Below are positions 8,186 to 16,175 of a stretch of 64,000 nucleotides of DNA, piece by piece. The notes beneath the pieces were generated by a model. That model saw only the letters and a list, made by a program, of their open reading frames with translations, was not told the origin of the DNA and ran no database searches. The stretch is from Roseicyclus marinus (GTDB taxonomy: Bacteria > Pseudomonadota > Alphaproteobacteria > Rhodobacterales > Rhodobacteraceae). The position numbers and the translations under genes were made by a program. The stretch covers positions 2,855,001-2,919,000 of the forward strand of contig NZ_AP027266.1 in NCBI RefSeq assembly GCF_036322625.1. The letters are read 5' to 3'. Within the stretch, counting starts at the first letter, position 1. The number at the start of each line of letters is the position of its first letter.

Positions 8186-8474
8186 AGCTGGCCGCCACGT
8201 CGTACAGAACCGGCTCGAAGGATCGGCAGAGCGCCCCGATCCTGCGGTTGCGCGCCCGCATCTCCTCGGAGCGGAGCATCGCCTGGAAATCCTCGCGGCG
8301 CTGCCATTGCGAATGGTTGGCGATCCGCGTCTGCGCGTCGTTCACATGCAGCCGCGCCGACACGAACCCCGGCTGGCGCGAGATGAACTCGGCATAGGCC
8401 GCCTGCAATTCGTCAAGCAGATCGGCGCATTGCCCGGGCGAGGTTTCGAAGGTGGTGATGACGGTCTGGACCAT
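8175..8474 (-). CDS. Antibiotic-biosynthesis-monooxygenase (ABM) domain protein
   Basis: This single-domain 99-residue protein (MVQTVITTFETSPGQCADLL, then QPGFVSARLHVND and ANHSQWQRREDFQAML) has the ferredoxin-like ABM layout. That fold is found in small cofactor-free monooxygenases and heme-degrading relatives. It normally acts as a dimer in the cytoplasm. The family is broad, so no substrate is proposed. The coding end overlaps the DUF5665 start, showing a two-gene unit. Confidence 0.75.
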   Translation of the reverse strand: MVQTVITTFETSPGQCADLLDELQAAYAEFISRQPGFVSARLHVNDAQTRIANHSQWQRREDFQAMLRSEEMRARNRRIGALCRSFEPVLYDVAASYGG

Positions 8475-8563
8475 GCTGGCATCCTCCTGGATCCCAGCCT
8501 AGCAACACCACCCCCGTCCTGCCAATGGCGCGGGGGTGGCGCAGGCCCGGATCGCGGGGATCG

Positions 8564-9052
8564 TTACTGCGACATGGCCAGCACGCGCGCATGCATCTGG
8601 GCATAGCTGGGCTGGTTGTCGCCGGTCAGCGTGATGTTGTTGGTGGAGGCGTGATGGACGAGATACCCCAACCGGTCGACCTCGTAATGCGCAGCGTCCA
8701 GATCATTGGACTGGATGGCCGCGTCCAGATTGGCCACGACATCGTCATACATGGCCTGAACGTCGTTGCCGTAGCTGTATTCCAGCACGAACAGCATATG
8801 CGCATCCGCCCCGGCCTGATCGGAGAAAACGAACATCGACAATTCGCCCCATCCCGGTTCCGGCTCGAAAGCGGCGACCGAGGATACGTCGATGTTCGAC
8901 AAGGTGTCGCTGATGCTGGACGACAGGCTCTCCACCCCGCCCGACACCACACCGGCCGTGGCAATCCCCAGACCCACAAGGCTCCCGGTCAGGACGACCC
9001 AATCCACCGTGACCGCGCCCGAATCCGACTCGGCAAAATCTGAAATGCGCAT
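8564..9052 (-). CDS. Flp/TadE-like pilin-related protein
   Basis: The protein starts MRISDFAESDSGAVTVDWVV and continues into a hydrophobic helix (LTGSLVGLGIATAGVVSGGV). The short charged leader, SGAVTVDWV and single helix are the Flp-pilin / class III pilin-like design used by Tad systems and their small relatives in roseobacters. Beyond the helix lies an unusual 110-residue acidic domain (GWGELSMFVFSDQAGADAHM) that I do not recognise. A GGAGA ribosome site 7 bases upstream fixes the start at 9052. No tad/cpa genes are in the window. Confidence 0.6.
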   Translation of the reverse strand: MRISDFAESDSGAVTVDWVVLTGSLVGLGIATAGVVSGGVESLSSSISDTLSNIDVSSVAAFEPEPGWGELSMFVFSDQAGADAHMLFVLEYSYGNDVQAMYDDVVANLDAAIQSNDLDAAHYEVDRLGYLVHHASTNNITLTGDNQPSYAQMHARVLAMSQ

Positions 9053-9275
9053 CTGAAGATCTCCGACTATGTGACCACGCGCGGTGGCATTCTTGCGGAT
9101 GTCCCGCTCCAAGGGGCTATCCGTCGGCACCAAACCCTGGGCCCACATGCTGCTGACTGGATCAGGCATCGTTCCAACTCCCCTGAGGAGGTTTCCATCC
9201 CGCCCACAAGACCCGAGACATAAGGCGGAAACAGGGCGCGGATCGGTTCAAAACCCGGAAAAAATTGGAATAAAA

Positions 9276-9770
9276 TCAGGCAAGATGGTCGCGCATCGCC
9301 TGGTAGATCACCGCCGTCGCCGCATTGGCGAGGTTGAGCGACCGGATATGCGGGCTCCGCATCGGCAGACGAAAACAGCGATCCGCCATCCCGTCCAGGA
9401 TCTCGGGTGGCAATCCCTTGGTCTCGCGGCCAAAGACCAGGTAGGCATCGGCGGGATAGACCGGGTCATAGACCGTGCCGCCCGTCCCGTCGTCCTCGAA
9501 AAAGAACAGCTGCTCGCGCCCGGGCGCGCGCGCGGCCAGGAATGCGCCCCAATCGTCGTATTCCGACAGCCGCACATGTTTCCAGTAATCCAGCCCCGCG
9601 CGGCGCACCGATTTGTCGGAAATGTCGAAGCCGTAAGGCCGGATCAGGATCAGCTCGAGGTCCAGCGCCACGCAGGTCCGCCCGATCGTGCCCGTATTGC
9701 CGGGGATTTCGGGGGCGACCAGCACGACCTTCATGCCGGGCTGCCTGTCGGGCCGGGCGGCCTCAGACAT
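9276..9770 (-). CDS. trmL: tRNA (cytidine(34)-2'-O)-methyltransferase
   Basis: This is a SPOUT-class methyltransferase. It shows APEIPGNTGTIGRTCVALDL at the N-terminus, VFGRETKGLP (S-adenosylmethionine knot, motif 2) and LPMRSPHIRSLNLANAATAV (motif 3). The enzyme methylates the 2'-hydroxyl of the wobble base in leucine tRNAs. ATG 9770 has a GAGGG site about 9 bases upstream and overlaps the preceding gene by 8 bases. ATG 9734, beginning MKVVLVAPEIPGN, is the alternative that fits the family start better. Confidence 0.82.
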   Translation of the reverse strand: MSEAARPDRQPGMKVVLVAPEIPGNTGTIGRTCVALDLELILIRPYGFDISDKSVRRAGLDYWKHVRLSEYDDWGAFLAARAPGREQLFFFEDDGTGGTVYDPVYPADAYLVFGRETKGLPPEILDGMADRCFRLPMRSPHIRSLNLANAATAVIYQAMRDHLA

Positions 9771-10599
9771 TCGGCTTGCCCTCAAGCCCCAGCAGCCGCC
9801 GCATCCCGGTCCAGAAGGCGGGCAGGCGCGGCGGCCGGTCCAGCTCGGCCAGAACCTCGGCGCCCAGACCCGGCTCCAGCCGGTTCGCGGCGAATTCCCG
9901 CGCCCAGGCCAGGATCGCCGCCCCATCCTCGGGGCGGAGCCGCACCGCGCTGCCGATCAGCCCCACGATGGTGCCCGCGGGCGAATACCATTCGTCCTGG
10001 ATGGCGCGGATGCGCTCGGGCATGACAGCACCCATGCTGCGCACCAGACCTGCCTCGGAAAAGCGCAGCAACAGCCGCCCCATATCCTCGCGCGAATAGC
10101 CGATCAGCGGCGGGAATGTGTCGAAAAAGATCGGCCCCTCGGCGTCATGGGCGAAATTGCGGATCGAGGGGTGATAGCCGATCCGCTCGGGCCGTTGCGC
10201 CACCCGCGCCCAGAAGTCCGCGATGCTGGCCGCGGCACTTTCCAAAAGCGCCAGCGCGCCCGGCAGGTCGGCAGCCTCGATCTGGGGCCGCATCAACAGC
10301 GCCTCGTCCAGTGCATCTTGCACGATCACCGGTTGCAGATAGCCCGCCTCGTTCAGGATCAGGAACCGCGTCTCGGGCAGGCGCACCCCCGCCCAAGTCA
10401 GAACCTCGACATAGGCCGTGTGCCGCCGCGCCAGCTGTTCCAGCAACTCGGGGTCGCGCCCGCCGCGATAGGTCTTGATCACCTTGTCCCTGAGCGGTCC
10501 CCCTGCGGGCCGGAACGGCGCACAGAAATACCCCAGCCGGGAAATCGGCTCGCCCCGTTCCCGAAGCGCCTCGCGCACAGGTCCTGCCAGGTCGCTCAT
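9763..10599 (-). CDS. Conserved protein of unknown function, kinase-like features
   Basis: I cannot name this 278-residue protein with confidence. It begins MSDLAGPVREALRERGEPIS and contains a KVIKTYRGG segment, a YHPSIRNFAHD stretch and GPIFFDTFPPLIGYSREDMG. The HP-x3-N followed by F-D order is reminiscent of the catalytic and metal loops of aminoglycoside-phosphotransferase-like kinases; that resemblance is inference. It sits in a three-gene operon, overlapping the upstream peroxidase-like gene by 4 bases and trmL by 8. The final residues are LEGKPNV. Confidence 0.6.
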   Translation of the reverse strand: MSDLAGPVREALRERGEPISRLGYFCAPFRPAGGPLRDKVIKTYRGGRDPELLEQLARRHTAYVEVLTWAGVRLPETRFLILNEAGYLQPVIVQDALDEALLMRPQIEAADLPGALALLESAAASIADFWARVAQRPERIGYHPSIRNFAHDAEGPIFFDTFPPLIGYSREDMGRLLLRFSEAGLVRSMGAVMPERIRAIQDEWYSPAGTIVGLIGSAVRLRPEDGAAILAWAREFAANRLEPGLGAEVLAELDRPPRLPAFWTGMRRLLGLEGKPNV

Positions 10600-11195
10600 C
10601 GGTGCTTGCCCACGCTCCAGCCGGTGGCCCCTGCCAGCCGCGCCTCGCCCTTGGATAGCGGCAGATCCTCCAGCGCCGATCCCATCGAATCGTTCCAACG
10701 GTTCAGGTAGCCAAAGAGCGCCACCACCCCCATGATCTCGACGATCTGCCCCTCGTCCCAATGCGCCTTTAACCGCGCGCCCACCTCGGGCGTCACTGCG
10801 TTGGGCACCAGCGTCGCCGCCTGTGCAAAGGCCAGCGCCGCCTTTTCCGCATCGGTAAAGGCCGCGCTCGCCTCGAAATCGAAGACATCGTTCAACCGTG
10901 CCTCGCTCGCGTTGAACCGTTCCGAGGCCAGGATCATATGCGCCTGGCAATACAGGCACCCCGAGGCAAAGCTCGAGACATAGCCGATCAGCCGCTTGAA
11001 TTCCGGCGTCACGCCCGATCCGTAATCGGTCATCACCGCCACGTTCAGATCGGTAAAGGCCCGCGCGATGGGCGCGCGATGGGCCATGGTGCGAACCGAA
11101 TTCGGGATCACCCCAAGCGGCCCCTTGAAGAACTGGACATGGGCGCAGAGATCGGCGTCCATCGCCTCTTCTGAAAGCGGCGGAACCAGGGCCAT
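10596..11195 (-). CDS. Carboxymuconolactone decarboxylase / AhpD-family protein
   Basis: This 199-residue helical protein contains SGCLYCQAHM with C80, C83 and H86, the CxxC-x2-H active site of the AhpD-like alkylhydroperoxidase branch of the carboxymuconolactone decarboxylase family. Members reduce peroxides or act as disulfide relay proteins. The redox cysteines make peroxidase more likely than decarboxylase, which lacks them. Start ATG 11195 has a GGGGGAT ribosome site 5 bases upstream. It leads a three-gene operon (4-base overlap with the next). Confidence 0.8.
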   Translation of the reverse strand: MALVPPLSEEAMDADLCAHVQFFKGPLGVIPNSVRTMAHRAPIARAFTDLNVAVMTDYGSGVTPEFKRLIGYVSSFASGCLYCQAHMILASERFNASEARLNDVFDFEASAAFTDAEKAALAFAQAATLVPNAVTPEVGARLKAHWDEGQIVEIMGVVALFGYLNRWNDSMGSALEDLPLSKGEARLAGATGWSVGKHR

Positions 11196-11299
11196 GACAA
11201 TCCCCCCTTGGTCGTGGCGAAACCGCAAGCTGCCCGCGCCGCCGGGCGGGCGCAAGGTGGTTAGCGGTTTGTTAACCATGCCACGCAAAGAATGCCACC

Positions 11300-12073
11300 A
11301 TGCGTTGCCGCCTCGCCACGTTCTGTGCCTGCCTGCCGCTCTGGATCCTGTCGTGGACGGCTCCGGGCCTTGCCGGTCCATGGGCGCGACAGGCGGGTGA
11401 GGGGTTCCTGGCCTTTTCCATCACCTCCGACAGCCCGACCACGGGCCTGATCACGGGGGATATGCAATTCGACAGCTACGCGGGGCTTTATGGCGAATAC
11501 GGGCTGGGCCACCGGCTGACGCTTGGCGCGCAGTTCGGCCATAGCGAAACGGCCGAGGATGGCGTGATCTTCCTGCGCTACACGCTCACGCCCCCCGATG
11601 CGACATGGCAATTCGCCCTCGATGCCGGCGCGGGCCAACGGATCGAACCGGGCCGCCCCGACCGGCAGCTTGCCCGGCTGGGCCTGTCCATCGGGCGCGG
11701 CTTTGGCGGGGGCGACCTGCCCCTTTGGCCGGGCCGCAGCCATCATGGCGGCTGGGTCACGATCGACGCCACGGGGCTTTACGACACCAACAGCTCCGAC
11801 CTCATCTGGGCGGTCGAGGGGACCATCGGCCTGTCGCTCACCGACCGATGGCGCGTCCTGTTGCAGGCCAAGGTCGAGGAATGGCCGGATGCCGACACAA
11901 GCCACAGCCTGATGCCGGGTCTGGCCTATGCGCTGACCGACCGGACCACGCTGCAGATCGGCGCGCGCCTTCAGCTTGGGCGGACCCACACATGGGGGCG
12001 CCGGACATGGGAAAACCAGACATGGGGCATCGAAACATGGGGGATCGGGGCGGGCCTCTGGCACAATTTCTAG
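11300..12073 (+). CDS. Probable outer-membrane beta-barrel protein
   Basis: A signal peptide (MRCRLATFCACLPLWILSWT, cut after PGLAG) is followed by about 230 residues of alternating hydrophobic/polar strands (YAGLYGEYGLGHRLTLGAQF, FALDAGAGQR, GWVTIDATGLYD). The protein ends in ...GLWHNF with a terminal phenylalanine, the usual barrel-insertion signal. Near the end four TWxxx pentapeptides lie in tandem (TWGRR, TWENQ, TWGIE, TWGIG), encoded by a 15-base repeat. Function is unknown; porin-like or surface role is inference. It is divergent from the AhpD-like gene. Confidence 0.65.
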   Translation: MRCRLATFCACLPLWILSWTAPGLAGPWARQAGEGFLAFSITSDSPTTGLITGDMQFDSYAGLYGEYGLGHRLTLGAQFGHSETAEDGVIFLRYTLTPPDATWQFALDAGAGQRIEPGRPDRQLARLGLSIGRGFGGGDLPLWPGRSHHGGWVTIDATGLYDTNSSDLIWAVEGTIGLSLTDRWRVLLQAKVEEWPDADTSHSLMPGLAYALTDRTTLQIGARLQLGRTHTWGRRTWENQTWGIETWGIGAGLWHNF

Positions 12074-12093
12074 GATCGCCCTAGATCTGCCCC

Positions 12094-12582
12094 ATGACCG
12101 ACCCGACCGCGCGCCCCGCCGACCCGATCCGCCCCACCGATGCCGAAGCACGGACGCTCGCCCGCGACCTGATCGCCCATGCCCGCTTTGCCGCCCTTGC
12201 CGTCCTCGACCCCGACTCCGGCGCGCCCATGGTCACGCGCATCGCGCTTGTGCCGGGTCCCGACGGCGTGCCGCTCACGCTGATCTCGACGCTCTCGGCC
12301 CACACCTCCGCCCTTGCCGCCGATCCGCGCTGTTCGCTCCTGATCGGGGAACCGGGGGAAAAGGGCGATCCGCTCACCCATCCCCGCCTCACGCTTCAGG
12401 CGCGCGCCGAACCCGCCGACAAGACAGCGCTCAAGGCGCATTACCTGTCGCTCTATCCCAAGGCGACGCTCTACTACGATTTCGGGGATTTCGGGCTTTA
12501 CCGCTTCGCGCCCCTCGCCGCCCATCTCAACGGCGGCTTTGGCAAGGCCTACCGCCTGACGCCTGCGGATCTGGCACAATGA
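12094..12582 (+). CDS. HugZ / pyridoxamine-5'-phosphate-oxidase-like split-barrel protein
   Basis: This 162-residue protein has the split-barrel flavin/heme-binding layout: ARDLIAHARFAALAVLDPDS, PMVTRIALVPGPDG, LISTLSAHTSALAADPRCSL, then LQARAEPADK. The C-terminal part (DFGDFGLYRFAPLAAHLNGG) resembles heme-utilisation HugZ proteins. Members degrade heme or bind FMN; the activity here is not determined. It follows the barrel protein by 20 bases and may share its transcript. It is convergent with the DUF427 gene, 3 bases apart. Confidence 0.75.
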   Translation: MTDPTARPADPIRPTDAEARTLARDLIAHARFAALAVLDPDSGAPMVTRIALVPGPDGVPLTLISTLSAHTSALAADPRCSLLIGEPGEKGDPLTHPRLTLQARAEPADKTALKAHYLSLYPKATLYYDFGDFGLYRFAPLAAHLNGGFGKAYRLTPADLAQ

Positions 12583-12585
12583 CCC

Positions 12586-13068
12586 CTACCAGTGCAGCGT
12601 GCCCATCGCGCCCTTGATCCGGCCCGTCAGGTTGGGCGTGACCCAGCCGCCGTAGAAATCGCCGGGCTGGGGCATGACCTTGATATCGCCCACATAGGCC
12701 GCATCGACCGAAGTGGCGTAAAAGGCCAGATGATCCTTGATCGCCTCGAACCTGTGGGTTGGCGCCGGATAGGACCAGGCCGCGTTCCGCGACCGCCGCC
12801 CGTTCAGGACCAGGTCGAAATAGACCGCCCGCCCCTTCCATTCGCAAAATGTCTCGCGCGCCACAGGCACCAATGCCGCGCCCAGAACCGCCTGGGGCGG
12901 CAGGTAATAGGTCGGCGCATGATGGGTTTCGAGAACCCGCCACGCTGTCCCCGCCTCGGCCTCGGCGACCGGCACCCCGGCAAAGACCACGCGCAGCGGT
13001 TGCGCCACCCGCTCCAACCGGGGCGGGCGGGGATAATCCTGAACGTTCTCGACGGGCAAAAGGGTCAT
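12586..13068 (-). CDS. DUF427 domain protein
   Basis: This 160-residue protein shows the DUF427 signature: RVVFAGVPVAEAEAGTAWRV, ETHHAPTYYLP, ETFCEWKGRAVYFDL and the late VMPQPGDFYGGWVT. Members are small cytoplasmic beta-rich proteins of unknown biochemical role. The length is slightly longer than a bare domain (about 95 residues), with an extra C-terminal tail ending GTLHW. Confidence 0.85.
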   Translation of the reverse strand: MTLLPVENVQDYPRPPRLERVAQPLRVVFAGVPVAEAEAGTAWRVLETHHAPTYYLPPQAVLGAALVPVARETFCEWKGRAVYFDLVLNGRRSRNAAWSYPAPTHRFEAIKDHLAFYATSVDAAYVGDIKVMPQPGDFYGGWVTPNLTGRIKGAMGTLHW

Positions 13069-13095
13069 GGACCCGAGCTATCTTGCCCCGCCACC

Positions 13096-13127
13096 AAAGA
13101 AAAGCCCGACCCCCGCAGGGGGCCGGA
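13096..13127 (-). terminator. Rho-independent terminator for the beta-helix gene
   Basis: Read on the minus strand, CCGGCCCCC-TGC-GGGGGTCGG is followed by GCTTTTCTTT. This GC stem plus T-rich tail lies about 22 bases after the stop of the beta-helix gene. Confidence 0.7.
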
Positions 13128-13148
13128 CCGATCCCGCGCCACGCGCCC

Positions 13149-15440
13149 TTACAGATCGCAGCGCGCCGTTACCTGCGCCGTGCCGCGCACGTCCTGTTGC
13201 CAGCGCAAACGCAGTGTGCGCCCCCCCGCCCCCTGCCCCGGTTCGGCATAGGGCGTCAGGTAAACGATCACGTTGAACGCACTGCGCAGCGGTCCCTCGG
13301 CCAGGAACGATGTGGCCGAGCGCACCGGCGCGCCAAAGGGGGTGAAGGGCGTGAAATCCACGTTCCAGACACTGCTCGCACTCCCCTCGGTATGGCGCAG
13401 CGTCACCGGGTTCTCGGTCCGCTTCACGATGCCGGTATAGGTGTTGCCCTCGAAGACCAGATCCGCCGTCCGGTTCAGATCCAGCCCCGCGAAAGAGCTG
13501 TCCACCCCCTCGACCGCGGCGAGCTGCGCGCCCCCTGTCTTCTTGAACAGGTTGTCGGTCACCGTCAGCCCGTTGATGAAATGCCCCGGCCCATAGGGCT
13601 TGATCGTGATGAAATTCATCCACGGCGCGCTTTCGGTCGAGAAAAAGATGTTCCCGTCCAGCGACAGCCCGTGAAAGCTGAACCCACCGGTAAAGGCCGG
13701 GGTCGGATCACGCTCGTTGGTCCATTCGATGTAGCAATTGTCGACGTAATTCCCCTCGAAGGTCGTCTTGGTGTTGTTGTCCGTCAGGATCAGCCCCGCC
13801 GTGCGCGGCCCGTCCGTCACCCCGTCGCCCTGAAAGAAATGGTTGCCCGAAAAGATGTTTCCGGTGCCTCCCACGACCCCGAAATGCCGGAACTTGTTCA
13901 CGCGGTTGTCGCGCACCTTGATGTCCGAGGAATTGGTGTTGAACGCGATGCTCTTGCGCTGCGGCGCGTTCAGGTCCTGCTCGTTCGACAGGAACTGGCA
14001 GCGGTCGATCTGCATCCCCTGGCACCCTTCCCCGGTCGAGGTGATGCCGCGATCCTTGGGACCGGTAAAGAAACAATCCTGGATCTGGAACACCAGCCCG
14101 TCGCGCGGCAGGTTGATCCCCGAACAGGTGCCCGCGCACAGAAACTCGATATCGGACACGACAAAGCGTTGCAGGTTCAGCCAGCCCGAGAAATCGAGCA
14201 GATACTTGAACCGGCGGAAGGTGTAGGTCTGCGTCACCGGCGCGCCGTAGAACGGGGCCGACAGCGTCACGCGCCCCCCCGCCACATCCTTTGAGGTCAC
14301 GTAGACCTCCCGCCCCACGCCCTGGCCCGCCGTGACCAGCGCCCCCACCGGGATATCGGCGACATTCGACAGGCCGGTGATCCGGCGCGCATCCGACGCG
14401 CTCCAGGTGCCCGTCCGCGTCACCACCGCGTCGGCCCATCCCGCCCCCGGTGCGGCGGCCAGCTGCCCGTTCCGCAGCACCCGCCGGTTGGCATAGGTGT
14501 TGCGGTTGCCCACGATGGCCTGCACGTCGAGCGGCTCGTCCAGCAGCACCCGCCGCCCGCACAGGTCGAACCCCTCATGGTCGGATTGGTTGAACAATTG
14601 CTGGATGCCCTTCTTCAGACCCAGCACATCGTCGCCCATGGCTTCCGCATAGCCCTTCAGGTCGAAATTCCGGTTGAGCGACAGCCGCGCGCCATCGGGC
14701 ATCACCAGCCGCCCCTCGAACCGCGCCGGGCTGTTCAGCGTCAGGCTCGACCCGATCAGGTAATCGCCCGCCGGCACCAGGATCTCCCGCCCGGCCGCTG
14801 CCGCATCGGCGGCGACAAAGGCCGCGCGGTCATCGCTTTGTCCGTCGCCCTGCGCACCGTAATCGCGCACATCGACCCAATCCATCAGCTTGCGCAGGAA
14901 CACGCCCGTGACATCCTCGACCACGATGTCGTCGATCCGGACCTGCCCGCCATTCGCCCCTGTCAGGTCCAGACCCACATGGGCGAAACTGGCCGCCGGG
15001 CCCCAGGGCATGTCGACGCCCGTGCGCGTGCCTGTCCCGATGATCGCCGACACCGTGATGACCGCGCCATAAGCGGTCAACGCCGTGCTCGGCCCGGCCT
15101 GCACCACCCCCGTCAGGTTCTGGGAGGCCGCATTGCCCGCCCAGGCCGCGATCCGGACCGAGGGCAAATTGCCCGACAGCACCTTCACCCGCGCCGAAAC
15201 CCGCAGGTAGAGACCCGGCCGGATCGGCGTCTGACCCATGTGGCGCAGCCGCGTCGTCGCCTCCGTCTTCACGATCTCCAGGCAACTGCCGAAATCGGCA
15301 TCGGCGGCTACCAGCGCCGCATTGGCCGCCGATGCCCAGGTGTCGCTGCCCGGCCGCCCGTCCTGCCGCGACCAGACGCCCAGCCCATTGGCAAAGGGCG
15401 GCGGCATCAGCACAAGCCCGTCCGTGATCACCTGGTTCAT
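13149..15440 (-). CDS. Large right-handed beta-helix protein, glycosyl hydrolase 28/pectate-lyase superfamily
   Basis: Of 763 residues, the first ~190 form a beta-sandwich-like region (VRIDDIVVEDVTG). It is followed by VDVRDYGAQGDGQSDDRAAF, the classic entry of the pectate-lyase superfamily helix. After that come many asparagine-rich turns typical of a parallel beta-helix (FNTNSSDIKVRDNRVNKFRH, GNIFSGNHFFQG). Such proteins bind or cleave acidic polysaccharides. I see no signal peptide, so export would need a type I or other route. It is monocistronic, with its own terminator. Substrate is unknown; an exopolysaccharide or surface role is inference. Confidence 0.7.
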   Translation of the reverse strand: MNQVITDGLVLMPPPFANGLGVWSRQDGRPGSDTWASAANAALVAADADFGSCLEIVKTEATTRLRHMGQTPIRPGLYLRVSARVKVLSGNLPSVRIAAWAGNAASQNLTGVVQAGPSTALTAYGAVITVSAIIGTGTRTGVDMPWGPAASFAHVGLDLTGANGGQVRIDDIVVEDVTGVFLRKLMDWVDVRDYGAQGDGQSDDRAAFVAADAAAAGREILVPAGDYLIGSSLTLNSPARFEGRLVMPDGARLSLNRNFDLKGYAEAMGDDVLGLKKGIQQLFNQSDHEGFDLCGRRVLLDEPLDVQAIVGNRNTYANRRVLRNGQLAAAPGAGWADAVVTRTGTWSASDARRITGLSNVADIPVGALVTAGQGVGREVYVTSKDVAGGRVTLSAPFYGAPVTQTYTFRRFKYLLDFSGWLNLQRFVVSDIEFLCAGTCSGINLPRDGLVFQIQDCFFTGPKDRGITSTGEGCQGMQIDRCQFLSNEQDLNAPQRKSIAFNTNSSDIKVRDNRVNKFRHFGVVGGTGNIFSGNHFFQGDGVTDGPRTAGLILTDNNTKTTFEGNYVDNCYIEWTNERDPTPAFTGGFSFHGLSLDGNIFFSTESAPWMNFITIKPYGPGHFINGLTVTDNLFKKTGGAQLAAVEGVDSSFAGLDLNRTADLVFEGNTYTGIVKRTENPVTLRHTEGSASSVWNVDFTPFTPFGAPVRSATSFLAEGPLRSAFNVIVYLTPYAEPGQGAGGRTLRLRWQQDVRGTAQVTARCDL

Positions 15441-15629
15441 GTCCTGTCCCCTTTCCGCGCGGGCGGTGCCCCGGCGCGCTCATGTCGGGCCGGACAGGGA
15501 ACACCGAACTGCGCCCCTGACGGCCAGCTCGGTTGTGAAACGATGCAAGATTGCCCCGACCGCAGCGATCGGAACCGGGACACAGGTCTAAGGCGGAGGG
15601 GTTAAGACCGCGTTAAGGCCCGCGCCCCC

Positions 15630-16046
15630 TCAGGCCGAAACATCCGGCGCGGGCAGGACCTGCACCCCGTTGATGCGCCAGCCGCCCTCCGTCTCGACCA
15701 TCTGGTAGCCCAGGTAATGCACGCGCCCCTGCGCATCGATCACCTGCACCCGCTGCACCAGCAATCCGCCGAAACTCTGCAGGTCGATGAAATCCACCCG
15801 GCCGGGCTGCCAGACCATCGGATAGCCCTGTTCGACCATGCGCGCGAAATTCTCGACGTTTCCGAAAAGCCGCTGGATATTGGGGCTGGCATAGGTCCAG
15901 GCCTCGTCCACCTCGCCCGCGCGGAAGGCGTCGAACTGGCCCGCGATCACCGCCTCGATGCCGGGATCGGGGGCCAGAACCTCCTGCGCACTCGCGCTCA
16001 GGCTGGCCATGGTCAGGACAAGGGCGGCAAGGATATTGCGCAGCAT
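15630..16046 (-). CDS. Exported DUF4864 protein
   Basis: Starting at ATG 16046 gives a signal peptide (MLRNILAALVLTMASLSASA cut before QEV) and a 118-residue mature domain. It contains IEAVIAGQFDAFRAGEVDEA, ASPNIQRLFGN and VHYLGYQMVETEGGWRINGV. This is the DUF4864 family, an NTF2-like fold typical of periplasmic proteins. A longer reading frame upstream lacks a signal peptide and is rejected. Its substrate is unknown. Confidence 0.75.
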   Translation of the reverse strand: MLRNILAALVLTMASLSASAQEVLAPDPGIEAVIAGQFDAFRAGEVDEAWTYASPNIQRLFGNVENFARMVEQGYPMVWQPGRVDFIDLQSFGGLLVQRVQVIDAQGRVHYLGYQMVETEGGWRINGVQVLPAPDVSA

Positions 16047-16104
16047 CTGGGCCTCCGGGCAGGTGTTGTCCCGAAGATACGTAGCCCGCCCGCCCAAGGT
16101 TTCA

Positions 16105-16170
16105 CGTAGGGTGGGCGATCCCGCCCACCACGGTCCAGCCGCCTGCAAATGGTGGGCGCAATCGCCCACC
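16105..16170. repeat. Paired GGTGGGCG/CGCCCACC hairpins
   Basis: Two hairpins with identical 8-bp stems (16110-16117 with 16122-16129; 16151-16158 with 16163-16170) but different loops, ATCC and CAAT, stand 21 bases apart. GTAG precedes the first and CAAA follows the second. The layout repeats that at 39701-39770 with compensating base changes in the stems. Confidence 0.8.
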
Positions 16171-16175
16171 CAAAC

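Noticed and set aside
15441-15629. Possible small gene or RNA upstream of the beta-helix gene
   Set aside because: No frame with a ribosome site and no convincing stem structure; probably only a promoter region.
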